A DNA stretch of 64,000 nt from the NCBI RefSeq assembly GCF_002210285.1, contig NZ_MWQE01000010.1:1-64000 (forward strand), in the 5' to 3' direction. A program made the translations under genes and the position numbers. This stretch comes from Fibrobacter sp. UWR2 (lineage in GTDB: Bacteria; Fibrobacterota; Fibrobacteria; Fibrobacterales; Fibrobacteraceae). This document shows positions 26,210 to 40,538 of the stretch, piece after piece (position 1 is the stretch's first letter; every line of letters starts with the position of its first letter). The notes beneath the pieces were generated by a model. That model ran no database searches, was not told where the DNA came from, and was given only the letters and a program-made list of their open reading frames with translations.

Positions 26210-27529
26210 ATGAGATTTTTCAGCCTCCTCGAGAACAAAAGACTAACGCTAGTTTTAGCGAGTATCTTGATTATTCTCCATGTGGGAGCTTTCTCGTACA
26301 GGACCGTCATAGGGGCAAACGAGACAGCCGATTCAGCAGAATACCTCCTATGCGCGCAAAATGCCGCCAACGGACAAGGGTTTAACACGAACATCGAGGG
26401 CGAGCCCTTCAGCGAAGAGACCGTATCCAAGCGACCTTTCGGGTATCCGGCCATAATCCTTGCCATGGGGCAGTCGAAGATAGCCCTTATGGGGTTACAG
26501 ACGCTCTTCTCTCTGGGAACAATCTGCCTTTGCCTCTTTTTCGTACGCCGTTTTACCGGTTCAAACGCATCCATCAACTTCCTGCTAGCGGGATTCATTT
26601 TCACCCCCTCGCAGGTGATATACGCAACCTCGATAATGAGCGAGATTCCCTTCCAGTTCTTCTTGACCGCGGGAATACTATCCGCCATACTATTCTTCAA
26701 GGAAAACAGGATACGCTGGATACTCCTCTCGGCACTCGCATTCAGCATCGGGTTTACGATCAAGCCTGTTCTCTACCCCGCAGCCATCCTATTCTCTATC
26801 GTGGCGCTTCTCTTTGTCACTCGCAAGAGGCTGTTCAGAATTATCCCCATAGCCATCTTGCCTGCGCTATGCGTCCTTTCCATGGCCTGCTGGAATTACT
26901 CGCGCACCCAGGTGTTCGAGATTTCCAGCATACAGACAACCAACATGCTGGCAGTCAACATGAAACTGGTCCTTTACCAGGCAGATGGTCAGGAACGGGG
27001 TGAATTTGTCATCGATTCCCTAGAACGCGAGGCCGACAAGATTACAAACTACAAGGAGCGCCAGCAGTTCCGTTCCCGACACAGCCGCCAAATTTTCCTA
27101 GAACACCCGATTATCGCGACATACCAGTTCGCAAAAGGAATCATCCTGTTCTTCCTGGATCCTGGAAGGTTTGACTGCATCACCTATGCCGGAATCGAGA
27201 ACAGGCACGGATTCATGAACGCCCTAGCCGCACAGGATTCCGGAATCATCAAGAGAATCCTACAATCCATGCCCCTATGGCTGTGGCTTGTCCTTATCTG
27301 CGTACTCCTCTTCAACGTCATCAAGATTACATTCTACACGAAATTCCTAATCCAGGACAAGGAAAATCTACCCACCAGGATACTGCTTTCTTGCGGAATT
27401 GCCTGCATAGCGCTCGCCAGCGGCCCTCTCGGCTTCAGCCGATATGCATTACCGGTGGTCCCATTGATTTTAATAGGCGGTTCCTTGGCTTTCGCCTGTA
27501 AAAAGCCGTCTAATTCATCATTGAAATAA
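26210..27529 (+). CDS. Multi-pass membrane glycosyltransferase-like protein (GT39/ArnT/PMT type)
   Basis: 439 residues with about ten hydrophobic segments. After the first segment, the extracytoplasmic loop holds ANETADSAEYLLCAQN, with acidic residues where GT-C enzymes of the PMT/ArnT superfamily bind the lipid-linked sugar donor, and a later KRPFGYPAIILA. A C-terminal periplasmic loop and final segments follow. The call rests on topology and the first-loop pattern, not on a strong signature. It stands alone, divergent from the metalloprotease gene; its upstream region has TATATATTG near 26154. Confidence 0.6.
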   Translation: MRFFSLLENKRLTLVLASILIILHVGAFSYRTVIGANETADSAEYLLCAQNAANGQGFNTNIEGEPFSEETVSKRPFGYPAIILAMGQSKIALMGLQTLFSLGTICLCLFFVRRFTGSNASINFLLAGFIFTPSQVIYATSIMSEIPFQFFLTAGILSAILFFKENRIRWILLSALAFSIGFTIKPVLYPAAILFSIVALLFVTRKRLFRIIPIAILPALCVLSMACWNYSRTQVFEISSIQTTNMLAVNMKLVLYQADGQERGEFVIDSLEREADKITNYKERQQFRSRHSRQIFLEHPIIATYQFAKGIILFFLDPGRFDCITYAGIENRHGFMNALAAQDSGIIKRILQSMPLWLWLVLICVLLFNVIKITFYTKFLIQDKENLPTRILLSCGIACIALASGPLGFSRYALPVVPLILIGGSLAFACKKPSNSSLK

Positions 27530-27562
27530 GTATATTAAGAAAAACAAACCGGAGAACAACTC

Positions 27563-28534
27563 ATGGATACTCTCATTATCGTAGGAATCATCATCGCGGC
27601 GATTGCCGTCATCATCCTTCTCGCCTTCGTCGGCAAGTTCTTCAGCCTCTGGCTCCAGGCCTTGTTCTCCAGGGCGAACGTAAGCATTTTCCAGCTCATC
27701 GGTATGCGTCTGCGTAAGGTACCTCCGCAGGTCATCGTCGAAGCCCGCATTTTGAGCTGCAAGGCAGGACTCCCTGTCGACACGAACCTGCTCGAAGCCC
27801 ACTACCTTAGCCGCGGTAACGTGCTCCGCGTGATCCAGGCTCTCATCGCCGCCAACAAGGCGAACATCAAGCTCGACTTCAAGGAAGCCGCCGCCATCGA
27901 CCTCGCCGGCCGTAACGTGCTCGAAGCCGTGCAGATGTCCGTGAACCCGAAGGTCATCACGACCCCGAAGGTTTCCGCCGTGGCCCTCGACGGTATCCAG
28001 CTCCACGCCGTGACCCGTATTACCGTGCGCGCCAGCATCCAGAAGCTTGTCGGTGGTGCCGGCGAAGATACCGTTATTGCCCGTGTGGGTGAAGGCATCG
28101 TTTCTTCTATCGGCTCTGCAAAGAGCCACAAGGACGTGCTCGAAAACCCGAACATGATTTCCAAGAAGGTGCTCGCCTCCGGCCTCGATGCCGGTACCGC
28201 ATTCGAAATTCTCTCCATCGACATCGCCGACGTAGACGTGGGCCAGAACATCGGCGCCATCCTCGAAACCGACCGTGCCGAAGCCGACAAGAAGATTGCC
28301 CAGGCCAAGGCCGAAGAGCGCCGCGCCATGGCTTACGCCGCCGAACAGGAAATGAAGGCGAAGGTCATGGAAATGAAGGCCAAGCTCGTGGAAGCCGAAG
28401 CCCAGATCCCGATGGCCATGGCCACGGCTCTCCGCGACGGCAAGCTCGGCGTGATGGACTACTACAACCTCAAGAACATCGAAGCCGACACCCAGATGAG
28501 GAAGGAAATCGGAGCCGCTCCGGAGGCAAAGTAA
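27563..28534 (+). CDS. floA: Flotillin-like protein FloA
   Basis: 323 residues with one N-terminal membrane segment (about 3-25) and the SPFH-type core matching bacterial FloA/Yqf[37 protein letters not shown] and [16 protein letters not shown], then a helical Glu/Ala/Lys-rich region (about 235-290). FloA assembles into membrane scaffolds. A CGGAG ribosome site precedes the ATG. The downstream GTG gene begins 3 bases after its stop. The NfeD-type protease at 22307 is a plausible partner, since flotillin/stomatin and NfeD proteins often go together. Confidence 0.93.
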   Translation: MDTLIIVGIIIAAIAVIILLAFVGKFFSLWLQALFSRANVSIFQLIGMRLRKVPPQVIVEARILSCKAGLPVDTNLLEAHYLSRGNVLRVIQALIAANKANIKLDFKEAAAIDLAGRNVLEAVQMSVNPKVITTPKVSAVALDGIQLHAVTRITVRASIQKLVGGAGEDTVIARVGEGIVSSIGSAKSHKDVLENPNMISKKVLASGLDAGTAFEILSIDIADVDVGQNIGAILETDRAEADKKIAQAKAEERRAMAYAAEQEMKAKVMEMKAKLVEAEAQIPMAMATALRDGKLGVMDYYNLKNIEADTQMRKEIGAAPEAK

Positions 28535-28537
28535 TCC

Positions 28538-33590
<5,053 letters not shown>

Positions 33591-33596
33591 ATAAAT

Positions 33597-33602
33597 AAAA
33601 TA
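33597..33602 (-). promoter_or_regulatory. Candidate promoter element TATTTT, start-proximal
   Basis: On the minus strand TATTTT is followed by 6 bases (ATTTAT) and the ATG of the FISUMP gene at 33590; no ribosome site is present. Confidence 0.4.
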
Positions 33603-33670
33603 AATACATTTTCCCCAAAACGGATAAGCCCCTCCCCTCAAAAAAAGCCCTCTAAACAGAAAAAACAAAA

Positions 33671-33692
33671 GAACCCACCGTAAGGTGAGTTC
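33671..33692 (-). terminator. Rho-independent terminator of the tRNA gene
   Basis: Stem GAACTCACC / GGTGGGTTC with a TTAC loop on the minus strand, then TTTTGTTTTTT. It starts 5 bases after the tRNA. One G-T pair in the stem. With flanking A runs it could also act on the plus strand. Confidence 0.85.
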
Positions 33693-33697
33693 TTTAG

Positions 33698-33770
33698 TAC
33701 CCCCAAGCGGACTCGAACCGCTGTTGCGGGAATGAGAATCCCGAGTCCTGGGCCACTAGACGATGGGGGC
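33698..33770 (-). tRNA. tRNA-Glu (anticodon CTC)
   Basis: 73 bases. Acceptor arms GCCCCCA and TGGGGGT (first pair G-U), D arm with TCTAGTGG, anticodon stem CGGGA/TCCCG around the loop TTCTCAT (anticodon CTC), and T arm with GGTTCGAGTCC. Discriminator base A. The CCA end is not encoded. A TAnnTTTG promoter lies upstream and a terminator directly downstream. Confidence 0.96.
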
Positions 33771-33782
33771 GTCAAGCGGGCT

Positions 33783-33790
33783 CAAATATA
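33783..33790 (-). promoter_or_regulatory. Promoter element TATATTTG of the tRNA gene
   Basis: Exact match to the Bacteroidota -7 consensus TAnnTTTG, 12 bases before the first base of the tRNA. This placement before a stable RNA makes it the best-supported promoter in the window and a reference for the TAnnTT elements at protein genes. Confidence 0.65.
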
Positions 33791-33809
33791 GCAAAGCCCG
33801 CCTAATTCG

Positions 33810-35753
33810 TCAATCCCTGTAGAACAGGTCGAGATTGCTTTCAACCGGAGTCGACTTCTCGATCTTGCTCACAAAATCATTGAACAATGCCGATGCAAAG
33901 AAGCGAGCACCGTTATCGTATTCTTGCTTCACGGCAGCAGCGACAGCAGCCTCTTCAGCAGGAGTCTTGCTGTTCACGCGCACCATCACGGCACCGAGAT
34001 CCGTTTCGATGACCGGACCCCATTCGCCAACCTTCTGGCCATTAAGAACCTTGTAGAGACCCGTGCTGCTGTAGCCGAATCCGTTCACATAACCTTCGGC
34101 AGAAGATTTCATGTTCTGGACAAGAACCTTTTCGATTGCAACCGGGGTAGCAGTAGAATCGCCTTCAGCAGGAGCCTTCCATTCCTTAACCTTGTCTGCA
34201 ACGGAATTCAGGTAGATGCCGGCAGCATTAGCAGACTTCTTCGTCTTCAAGGCAGTCTTGATGGATTCAAAGTACATGTCGAAGTCGCGATCGCCAGCCT
34301 TGAGTTCCTTGACCTTGTTGGCGAGCACGACAAACTTGCTGTTGCGGAGCACCGGAGAAACATTGCCTTCTTCTTCAGGAAGGTTTTCGTTGGGCCATGC
34401 GAAAGAAGTAAGTCCCTTGAGGTAACCGAGTTCAGGGATATTCTCGTTGCGGCCGACCCATCCGGATTCAGCAACTTCAAGATTCCTTTCCTTGGCGGCA
34501 GCGGCAAATTCCTTGCCGGCAGCCACTTCATTCTTGATGCCAGTCAGAATCTTCTCGAGGCTATCGACCGTCTCGGAAGAGGCGTTCACCACAAGCAGGA
34601 TATGGCCGACATTCGCGGTAACCTTGCCGGTAGAATCAGTAGACTTGCCAAAGCTCTTGATGATGTGGTAACCGAACTGAGACTTGACCGGTTCAGAAAC
34701 CGCACCGGAATCGAGAGCGAGAGCGGCCTTTTCGAATTCGGGAACGTAGACGCCGAGACCAGCAGGCTGAGAAAGGATACCGCCGTTTTCGGCGCTGCCC
34801 GGGTCTTCAGAAGAAATACGGGCCATTTCTTCGAAGGTAGCGGTAGAGGATGTATCCGCAAGCTGGAAGTAAATCGTCATCGCATATTCACGGACGCGTT
34901 CATCGTCGGCTGCAGTAGCGGCGACCGGAATAGACACGTACTGGAACTTGGCAGCATCGTTCTCAACGAAGAAACTATCGAGATGAGCATTGAAGTAACC
35001 CTTGACCATAGCGGTATCGACCACGTCTTCAGCCACGGCGAAATCGCTGGCAGAAGCAAAGGCCACATCGAGATCGAACTCGGTCATGCGGCGTTCGACG
35101 TTCCACTTGGCTTCAAGCGTAGTCGGATGGATGCCAGCGGAAACCAGAGTCTGGAGCTGATGCATCGGAATGTTCGTATTCTTCATTTCTTCTTCGAGCT
35201 GGAGCATCATGCCCCACTTGAAGGCTTCCGGCGTTTCGAGCCAGGCTTCGTAATCTTCCTGGGTGGCCGTCGTATCGGTAATGAACTTCGGGAGGCTTGC
35301 GATGTAGGCCTGGCTACGCTGCATCAGGTCTTCCTGCGAGGTAGCCTGCTGCTGGATAGCGTTGAGCCTGTACTGGGCTTCCTGAACCACGCGGCCGCGA
35401 ACCGCCTGGAAATTGTTCTTGAATTCGGCCTTGAGTTCGGCGACCGAGGCTGCCAGTCCGGCCTTCTCGAACTGTTCGTCCAGAAGAATCTGACGGACGA
35501 AAGAACGGAAGATGTCGTTACGGAGCTGGGAGTACTGTTCGTCTTCAAGGTGCTGACCCTGGAACTGGTTCTGCTGAATCATCTTGAAGCGAGAGTCAAA
35601 TTCCGCGTAAGAGATCTTGTGGTCATTCACAACACCGACAGGATAGCTTTGCGCAGTCTTCGGCACTCGGTCCATAGCCAGGAGACCCACGACAATACCT
35701 GCCGCGAAAATCACGATAATCCACTTGGCCTTTTCATTAATCCACGTTAACAT
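33810..35753 (-). CDS. PpiD/SurA-like periplasmic chaperone-peptidyl-prolyl isomerase
   Basis: 647 residues with one N-terminal membrane segment (about 11-28) and a large periplasmic part: a SurA_N-type helical chaperone domain (about 40-260) and a parvulin PPIC domain (about 290-370, with [10 protein letters not shown] and FGYHIIKS), followed by a second, degenerate-looking parvulin-like segment. Topology and order match PpiD, the membrane-bound helper of exported and outer-membrane protein folding. Family assignment is good; the split into domains is by eye. Confidence 0.87.
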   Translation of the reverse strand: MLTWINEKAKWIIVIFAAGIVVGLLAMDRVPKTAQSYPVGVVNDHKISYAEFDSRFKMIQQNQFQGQHLEDEQYSQLRNDIFRSFVRQILLDEQFEKAGLAASVAELKAEFKNNFQAVRGRVVQEAQYRLNAIQQQATSQEDLMQRSQAYIASLPKFITDTTATQEDYEAWLETPEAFKWGMMLQLEEEMKNTNIPMHQLQTLVSAGIHPTTLEAKWNVERRMTEFDLDVAFASASDFAVAEDVVDTAMVKGYFNAHLDSFFVENDAAKFQYVSIPVAATAADDERVREYAMTIYFQLADTSSTATFEEMARISSEDPGSAENGGILSQPAGLGVYVPEFEKAALALDSGAVSEPVKSQFGYHIIKSFGKSTDSTGKVTANVGHILLVVNASSETVDSLEKILTGIKNEVAAGKEFAAAAKERNLEVAESGWVGRNENIPELGYLKGLTSFAWPNENLPEEEGNVSPVLRNSKFVVLANKVKELKAGDRDFDMYFESIKTALKTKKSANAAGIYLNSVADKVKEWKAPAEGDSTATPVAIEKVLVQNMKSSAEGYVNGFGYSSTGLYKVLNGQKVGEWGPVIETDLGAVMVRVNSKTPAEEAAVAAAVKQEYDNGARFFASALFNDFVSKIEKSTPVESNLDLFYRD

Positions 35754-35846
35754 AGAGTAGACTCCATTAAAATTTGTCGGAGCAAAATTTAGTAATAAAT
35801 TCCAAACTCATTTATTTTACGTTCAAATAATGCCGAAATAGCGCAT

Positions 35847-35872
35847 TTTTTCTATCTATGAACATAGAAAAA
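35847..35872. promoter_or_regulatory. Inverted repeat upstream of nadB
   Basis: Perfect 9-base arms TTTTTCTAT and ATAGAAAAA separated by 8 bases, ending 26 bases before the nadB ATG, in the 145-base divergent gap. It could be an operator for an NAD-synthesis regulator or a fortuitous AT-rich repeat; no second copy is evident. Confidence 0.35.
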
Positions 35873-35898
35873 TTAAAGATTCTCAACGGAGACATCGC

Positions 35899-37482
35899 AT
35901 GTACGATATTTTGGTCCTCGGTGCAGGAATTTCCGGCTTAAGCGCAGCCATACACGCCGCCGAAAAAGGCCTTTCTGTCGTCATTCTCACCAAGGGCGCC
36001 AAGCCAGACGGCTCTTCGAACTACGCCCAGGGCGGTATTGCAACCGTCACCGAGAAGACAGACAAGTTCAAATTCCATATCGACGACACGCTCGAAGCCG
36101 GAGCCGGGCTCTGCAAAAAAGAACCCGTGAACATCCTCACCAAGAGCGGGCCCGCAACCATCAAGCAGCTCGTGAAGTGGGGCGTGCAGTTCACTCCATC
36201 GCCTGCCGACAAGACGCAGTTCGACCTTCACCTCGAAGGCGGCCACAGCCACCACCGCATATTGCACGCGGCCGACCTCACCGGTAAAGAGATCATGCGC
36301 GCGCTCCTGTGCGAACTTCACAAGCACAAGAACATACACTATATAGAGAACTGCTACATCAAGGACCTCATTTGCAAGGGCGAAGGCAAGGCTAAGCGCT
36401 GCGTGGGTGCAAAGATTATCCACCAGAAGACGGGCATTGTCGAAGACCTCTACGCGAAGGCTTCCATCCTTTCTACCGGCGGCGCCGGACGCATCTGGCA
36501 GTACACCGTATGCCCGCCCGACAGCTGTGGCGACGGCATGGCAATTGCAGCCCGTGCCGGTGCTGCACTGCAAGATATCGAGTTCATGCAGTTCCACCCG
36601 ACCAGCCTCTACGCACCTAGCCTCAAGAAGCCGTTCCTGATTTCGGAAGCGGTACGCGGATTCGGCGGCATCCTCAAGAATTACAAGGGCGAAGAATTCA
36701 TGAACCAGGTGCACCCGCTGCACTCGCTTGCGCCCCGCGACATCGTGGCACGCGCCATCCACAGCGAAATGCAGCGACTCGGCAAGCCGAACATGTTTAT
36801 CGACCTCTCGGGCCGCACCCCGAAGGATATCAAGAGCCACTTCCCGAACATCTACGCGAAGTGCCTTGACGCTGGCATCGACATCACGAAGGAATGGATT
36901 CCCGTGGTGCCCGCAGCACACTACATGTGCGGAGGCGTACTGGTCGACACCTGGTCCCGCACCGAAATCAAGGGCCTGTACGCCTGCGGCGAAGTCGCCG
37001 CGACGGGCGTCCACGGAGCAAACAGGCTTGCATCGAACTCGCTCCTCGAAAGCGTGGTCTTTGCCGTACGTGCGGTAGACAACATCCTCGAAAGCGGGCT
37101 CCTGAAAGACAAGATTGCAGTAAGCAAGTCGCGCAAGCAGGAAGTCGTAAGTTTCGGCAAGGCCGCCTTCTGGAAAAAGCGCCGCGCCATGTTGCAAGAC
37201 ATGATGTGGACGCACTGCGGTATCGTCCGCACCGTCGCAGGCCTGAACCAAGGTCTCAAAATCATCGAGGACCTAGAAAAGGACATCCAGGCGGCCATCA
37301 AGAACAAGGAAACCGAGAACTTCCACTTCATCGAGTTCCAGAACGCATTGCAGGTTTCCAAGATGATCCTCATCGCGGCACTCCACCGCAAGGAATCTCG
37401 CGGCCTGCACTACATTCTTGATTACCCGAACCTCGACCCGAAAACAAAGCACCATACCATTTATCTGGACGATAAGAAGTAA
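35899..37482 (+). CDS. nadB: L-aspartate oxidase NadB
   Basis: 527 residues, FAD enzyme of the succinate dehydrogenase/fumarate reductase flavoprotein family that oxidises aspartate to iminoaspartate, the first step of de novo NAD synthesis. The dinucleotide motif LGAGISGLSAAIHAA starts at residue 7, SSNYAQGGIA follows, and the catalytic region includes QFHPTSLY and HYMCGGV, which distinguishes NadB within the family. A CGGAG ribosome site lies 8 bases before the ATG. nadA and nadC are not in the window. The kinase gene follows after 14 bases. Confidence 0.95.
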   Translation: MYDILVLGAGISGLSAAIHAAEKGLSVVILTKGAKPDGSSNYAQGGIATVTEKTDKFKFHIDDTLEAGAGLCKKEPVNILTKSGPATIKQLVKWGVQFTPSPADKTQFDLHLEGGHSHHRILHAADLTGKEIMRALLCELHKHKNIHYIENCYIKDLICKGEGKAKRCVGAKIIHQKTGIVEDLYAKASILSTGGAGRIWQYTVCPPDSCGDGMAIAARAGAALQDIEFMQFHPTSLYAPSLKKPFLISEAVRGFGGILKNYKGEEFMNQVHPLHSLAPRDIVARAIHSEMQRLGKPNMFIDLSGRTPKDIKSHFPNIYAKCLDAGIDITKEWIPVVPAAHYMCGGVLVDTWSRTEIKGLYACGEVAATGVHGANRLASNSLLESVVFAVRAVDNILESGLLKDKIAVSKSRKQEVVSFGKAAFWKKRRAMLQDMMWTHCGIVRTVAGLNQGLKIIEDLEKDIQAAIKNKETENFHFIEFQNALQVSKMILIAALHRKESRGLHYILDYPNLDPKTKHHTIYLDDKK

Positions 37483-37496
37483 GCGAGAAACCTAGT

Positions 37497-38543
37497 ATGG
37501 CCGAAGCGAAGACGAGCACAGCAAGGAAACCCCGCAAGGAAGCCCTCCCGAAAAAAATCGGGGGTTACACTCCGACGCAGATGCTCGGGCACGGCGCGAT
37601 GGGCAACGTATGGCTCTGTCACGACGAATCGCTCGACCGCATGGTCATCGTGAAACAGATGGTTCCGAAACTCTTGGACCAGGATTCGTTCATCCTGCGC
37701 TTCCAGCAAGAAGCAACCATTCTCGCCCACCTGAACCACCCCGCCATCGTGGTGCCCTACGCCCTCTGGAAGGAGAGCGACGGCCAGCTTTCGCTTTCCA
37801 TGGAATTCGTGATGGGCAAGAACCTTCGCGAGATTCTCGACGTGAACAAGCAGCCGCCCGTATGGGTCGTGATGGCCATTCTCCACGAGATTTTCCTCGC
37901 CCTGAGTGTCGTACACCGTGCAGGCATCGTGCACCGCGACTTGAAGCCCGCCAACATGATGGTCGACAAGGACGGGCGCATCCGCCTGCTCGATTTCGGC
38001 GTCGCGCACGTGGACAAGGAATACGAAGACGACCCGACGCTCACCATGGCCGGTTCACAAATCGGCACTGCCGCCTACATGAGCCCGGAACAGACCATCG
38101 GGAACGAGGCTACTCCGGCCTCCGACCTGTTCAGCATGGGCGTCATCGCAAGCGAAATGCTGCTGGGAGAGAACGTGTTCCGTGGCGAATCGCTCAACCA
38201 GACCCTGCAAAACATCCGCAGGCTAAAGATTGGCAAGCAGGCCTTCCCCGAAGGCACACCGAAGGCTCTCATAAAGTTGATAATGCGCCTCCTCGAAAAG
38301 AAGCCTTCCAAGCGTCCGCTTTCCGCCGCCGACGTGGCCGACGAACTCAGCCGCATGCTGCGCGCCTACCCACGCGACCTCTCGCCCTACCTCGCCGAAT
38401 GGGTCACCGCTACAGTGAAGGGTTCGATTCCCGCAATAGAACCGAAAACATACCCGAGCTGGTCGAAAAAAATGTTTATTATTGGGCTTGCGACCGGTAT
38501 TATCATTCCTTCGACAATATTCACCCTTTTGCACATACTCTAA
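37497..38543 (+). CDS. Membrane-anchored Ser/Thr protein kinase (Hanks type)
   Basis: 348 residues. Kinase domain with a Gly-rich loop GHGAMGNV (31-38), Lys53 in VIVKQM, HRDLKPANMM with catalytic Asp148, and DFG with Asp167, then a GTAAYMSPEQ activation segment. All catalytic residues are present. One C-terminal membrane segment (about 325-346) leaves nothing outside, so there is no sensor domain. Lies between nadB and a CvpA-family gene in a probable operon. Substrates unknown. Confidence 0.92.
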   Translation: MAEAKTSTARKPRKEALPKKIGGYTPTQMLGHGAMGNVWLCHDESLDRMVIVKQMVPKLLDQDSFILRFQQEATILAHLNHPAIVVPYALWKESDGQLSLSMEFVMGKNLREILDVNKQPPVWVVMAILHEIFLALSVVHRAGIVHRDLKPANMMVDKDGRIRLLDFGVAHVDKEYEDDPTLTMAGSQIGTAAYMSPEQTIGNEATPASDLFSMGVIASEMLLGENVFRGESLNQTLQNIRRLKIGKQAFPEGTPKALIKLIMRLLEKKPSKRPLSAADVADELSRMLRAYPRDLSPYLAEWVTATVKGSIPAIEPKTYPSWSKKMFIIGLATGIIIPSTIFTLLHIL

Positions 38544-38552
38544 CGGACTAAC

Positions 38553-39254
38553 ATGAATTGGATTGACATTGTTTGCCTCGTTTGCGTACTCGTATTGACC
38601 CTGATTGGCGTATGGCGCGGGTTCCTGAAGGACCTGTTCCGCCTCATCGCATGGGTTGCCGCCATTGCCGGCGCCTACTTTGCAAACGACCTCCTTGCCG
38701 ATACCATTTCAAAAAATCTCGATATCAGCGGATTCACCGTCACGCTCGTCTGTATCTGCATCGGGTTCCTCATTCCGTTTATTACACTGTTCATGATTGG
38801 GCACTTTGTACAAAAGTCCATCGAAAAGACTACCGTGGGCAAAGTGAACCGCATTTTTGGCGGGCTCTTCGGGGCATTCCAGGCTTGGATTATCTGCGCC
38901 ATATTCTTGTCCATTCTCCACATTTTGCCGGTCACAGGCAACCTGCAGGAATCGCGCAACGAATCTATCGCCTACAGTTTTTACAAGTTCAATCTCGAGA
39001 TACTCGGATTCTCTTCCGAAGAACCTGATTTGATTGGCATGGCCGAAAAGAAGGCGACGGAACTCAGCAAGGAAATTACGGACAAGGCCGTCGAAAAGGT
39101 CAAGGAGACCACGACGCAGGCCGCCGAGCAGGCCAAGGACGCCGCCATAAAGGCCGCTACACAAGCCAAGGATTCCCTAGCCAAGAAAGTCGAAGTAAAG
39201 GCTGACTCGGCCGTTTCGGCCGTCAAGGAAAAGGTCGAAAAAGCCACTAAGTAG
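38553..39254 (+). CDS. CvpA-family membrane protein with helical tail
   Basis: 233 residues. Four membrane segments (about 5-22, 28-48, 64-84, 105-125) with the CvpA features GVWRGFLKDLFRL and NRIFGGLFGAFQA. A C-terminal tail of about 75 residues is rich in Ala, Lys and Glu with repeating KxxxxxAxx(Q/E)A units, an LEA- or apolipoprotein-like amphipathic helix. CvpA proteins affect colicin V export and envelope or purine-related functions; the mechanism is unclear. Follows the kinase by 9 bases. Confidence 0.85.
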   Translation: MNWIDIVCLVCVLVLTLIGVWRGFLKDLFRLIAWVAAIAGAYFANDLLADTISKNLDISGFTVTLVCICIGFLIPFITLFMIGHFVQKSIEKTTVGKVNRIFGGLFGAFQAWIICAIFLSILHILPVTGNLQESRNESIAYSFYKFNLEILGFSSEEPDLIGMAEKKATELSKEITDKAVEKVKETTTQAAEQAKDAAIKAATQAKDSLAKKVEVKADSAVSAVKEKVEKATK

Positions 39255-39255
39255 T

Positions 39256-40515
39256 TTACGCAAGCCTTTTTGCGCAGGCTTCCGCATCGCGGACAATCTC
39301 TTCTTCGCCGTCCACGTGGCGGCCACGCATCACGAACTTTCCGTTACAGATAACCGAATCGATGCTGCTGCTGTCGGCGGCATACACCCAGTTGCTCACC
39401 AGATTGTGGCTAGGTACCATGCGTTCGTTCTTCAGGTCAACCAGCAGGCAATCTGCCAGGTAGCCTTCCCTGATTTCGCCGGCATCCATTAGCCCGTAGG
39501 CACGAGCCGCGTTCACCGTTGCCATTTTAAGCGCATCGTACGCAGGCAAAGTTTCGGCACCACCCTGCACCTTCGCAAGCAAAGCCGCAAGCTTCATCTC
39601 TTCGTGCATGTCGAGGTTGTTATTAGAAGAATCGCCGTCCGTACCGAGGGCGACCTTGGCGCCAGCACGCAACAGGCAGTCAATCGGCGGGATTCCGCTA
39701 GCCAGTTTCAGGTTCGAACACGGATTCAGTACAGCCGTTGCGCCGGATTCCACAAAAACCTTCATGTCATCGTCCGAAAAATGGACGCAGTGCGCCGCGG
39801 CAAGTTTTTCATCGAGCAGCCCGGCACGTTCCAGCAGGCGTACAGGGCTGCACCCATACTGCTTTTCGCAATCTTCCAGTTCCTTTACCGTTTCGGAAAG
39901 GTGCGTATGGACAAAGAAGTTTTCCGCACGCGCAAAGTCGGCACAACGCTTCAGCATCTTCTCGCCCACCGTATAAACGGAATGCGGAGCAACCGTAAGG
40001 CTTATGCGATCCGATTCACCCGTATGGGCAGCCAAAAACTTAAAATTGCCCTCTATCTGTTCTGCCGTCATGAGCGATTCCGCAAACGTCACGCCCACCG
40101 CAGCACGGATGCCCATTTCCTCAACTATCTTGATGGTACGTTCACGATGCCAGTACATGTCGGCAAAGAACACCGTCCCGGATTTTATCATCTCGAGAAC
40201 GGCAAGGCGGCAAGCCAACTCGATATCGCCACCCGTAAGTTTGGCCTCGAACGGCCAGATGTATTCCTGCAGCCACCTCTGCAGCGGCATATCGTCGGCA
40301 TACCCGCGCAAGAGCGACATGGCAGCATGCGTATGCCCGTTGTAAAATGCAGGAAAAACGGCAAAACGGGAGCAGTCCACGACTTCGGCACCCGCAGACT
40401 CTTCTGGCGAGACATTCCCAATGCGGGCAAAGCGATTCCCCGCAATCAAGATGTCGGCAACACGAGCCCCGTCCTGAGCAGGCAGGAATGCCGATTTCAA
40501 TAAAATCTTTTTCAT
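39256..40515 (-). CDS. MtaD-type amidohydrolase (S-adenosylhomocysteine/methylthioadenosine deaminase family)
   Basis: About 419 residues from the ATG at 40515, chosen for its GGAGGAG ribosome site; an upstream GTG start is open. Metal-binding HxH in NGHTHAAMS, then VAPHSVYTV, HTHLSET and GTDGDSSNNN with the active-site Asp, all of the MtaD/SsnA deaminase family. Substrates in the family include 5'-methylthioadenosine, S-adenosylhomocysteine and, in some futalosine-pathway organisms, aminofutalosine. As mqnE is present, the last is worth testing. Last gene of the long minus-strand run. Confidence 0.85.
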   Translation of the reverse strand: MKKILLKSAFLPAQDGARVADILIAGNRFARIGNVSPEESAGAEVVDCSRFAVFPAFYNGHTHAAMSLLRGYADDMPLQRWLQEYIWPFEAKLTGGDIELACRLAVLEMIKSGTVFFADMYWHRERTIKIVEEMGIRAAVGVTFAESLMTAEQIEGNFKFLAAHTGESDRISLTVAPHSVYTVGEKMLKRCADFARAENFFVHTHLSETVKELEDCEKQYGCSPVRLLERAGLLDEKLAAAHCVHFSDDDMKVFVESGATAVLNPCSNLKLASGIPPIDCLLRAGAKVALGTDGDSSNNNLDMHEEMKLAALLAKVQGGAETLPAYDALKMATVNAARAYGLMDAGEIREGYLADCLLVDLKNERMVPSHNLVSNWVYAADSSSIDSVICNGKFVMRGRHVDGEEEIVRDAEACAKRLA

Positions 40516-40538
40516 GGCTCCTCCAACCGTCAAGAGAA

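Noticed and set aside
26113-26763. Minus-strand open frame at the start of the GT39-like gene
   Set aside because: Lacks a start region and motifs and lies opposite a clear membrane protein.
33924-35750. Plus-strand open frame of about 600 codons opposite the PpiD-like gene
   Set aside because: Compositional shadow with no recognisable motif, no signal and no start site; the minus-strand gene is clear.
35754-35898. Riboswitch upstream of nadB
   Set aside because: Only an AT-rich 9-base inverted repeat is visible; no conserved riboswitch core was recognised.
35938-37251. Minus-strand open frame opposite nadB
   Set aside because: Shadow of nadB; the nadB frame has FAD and catalytic motifs.
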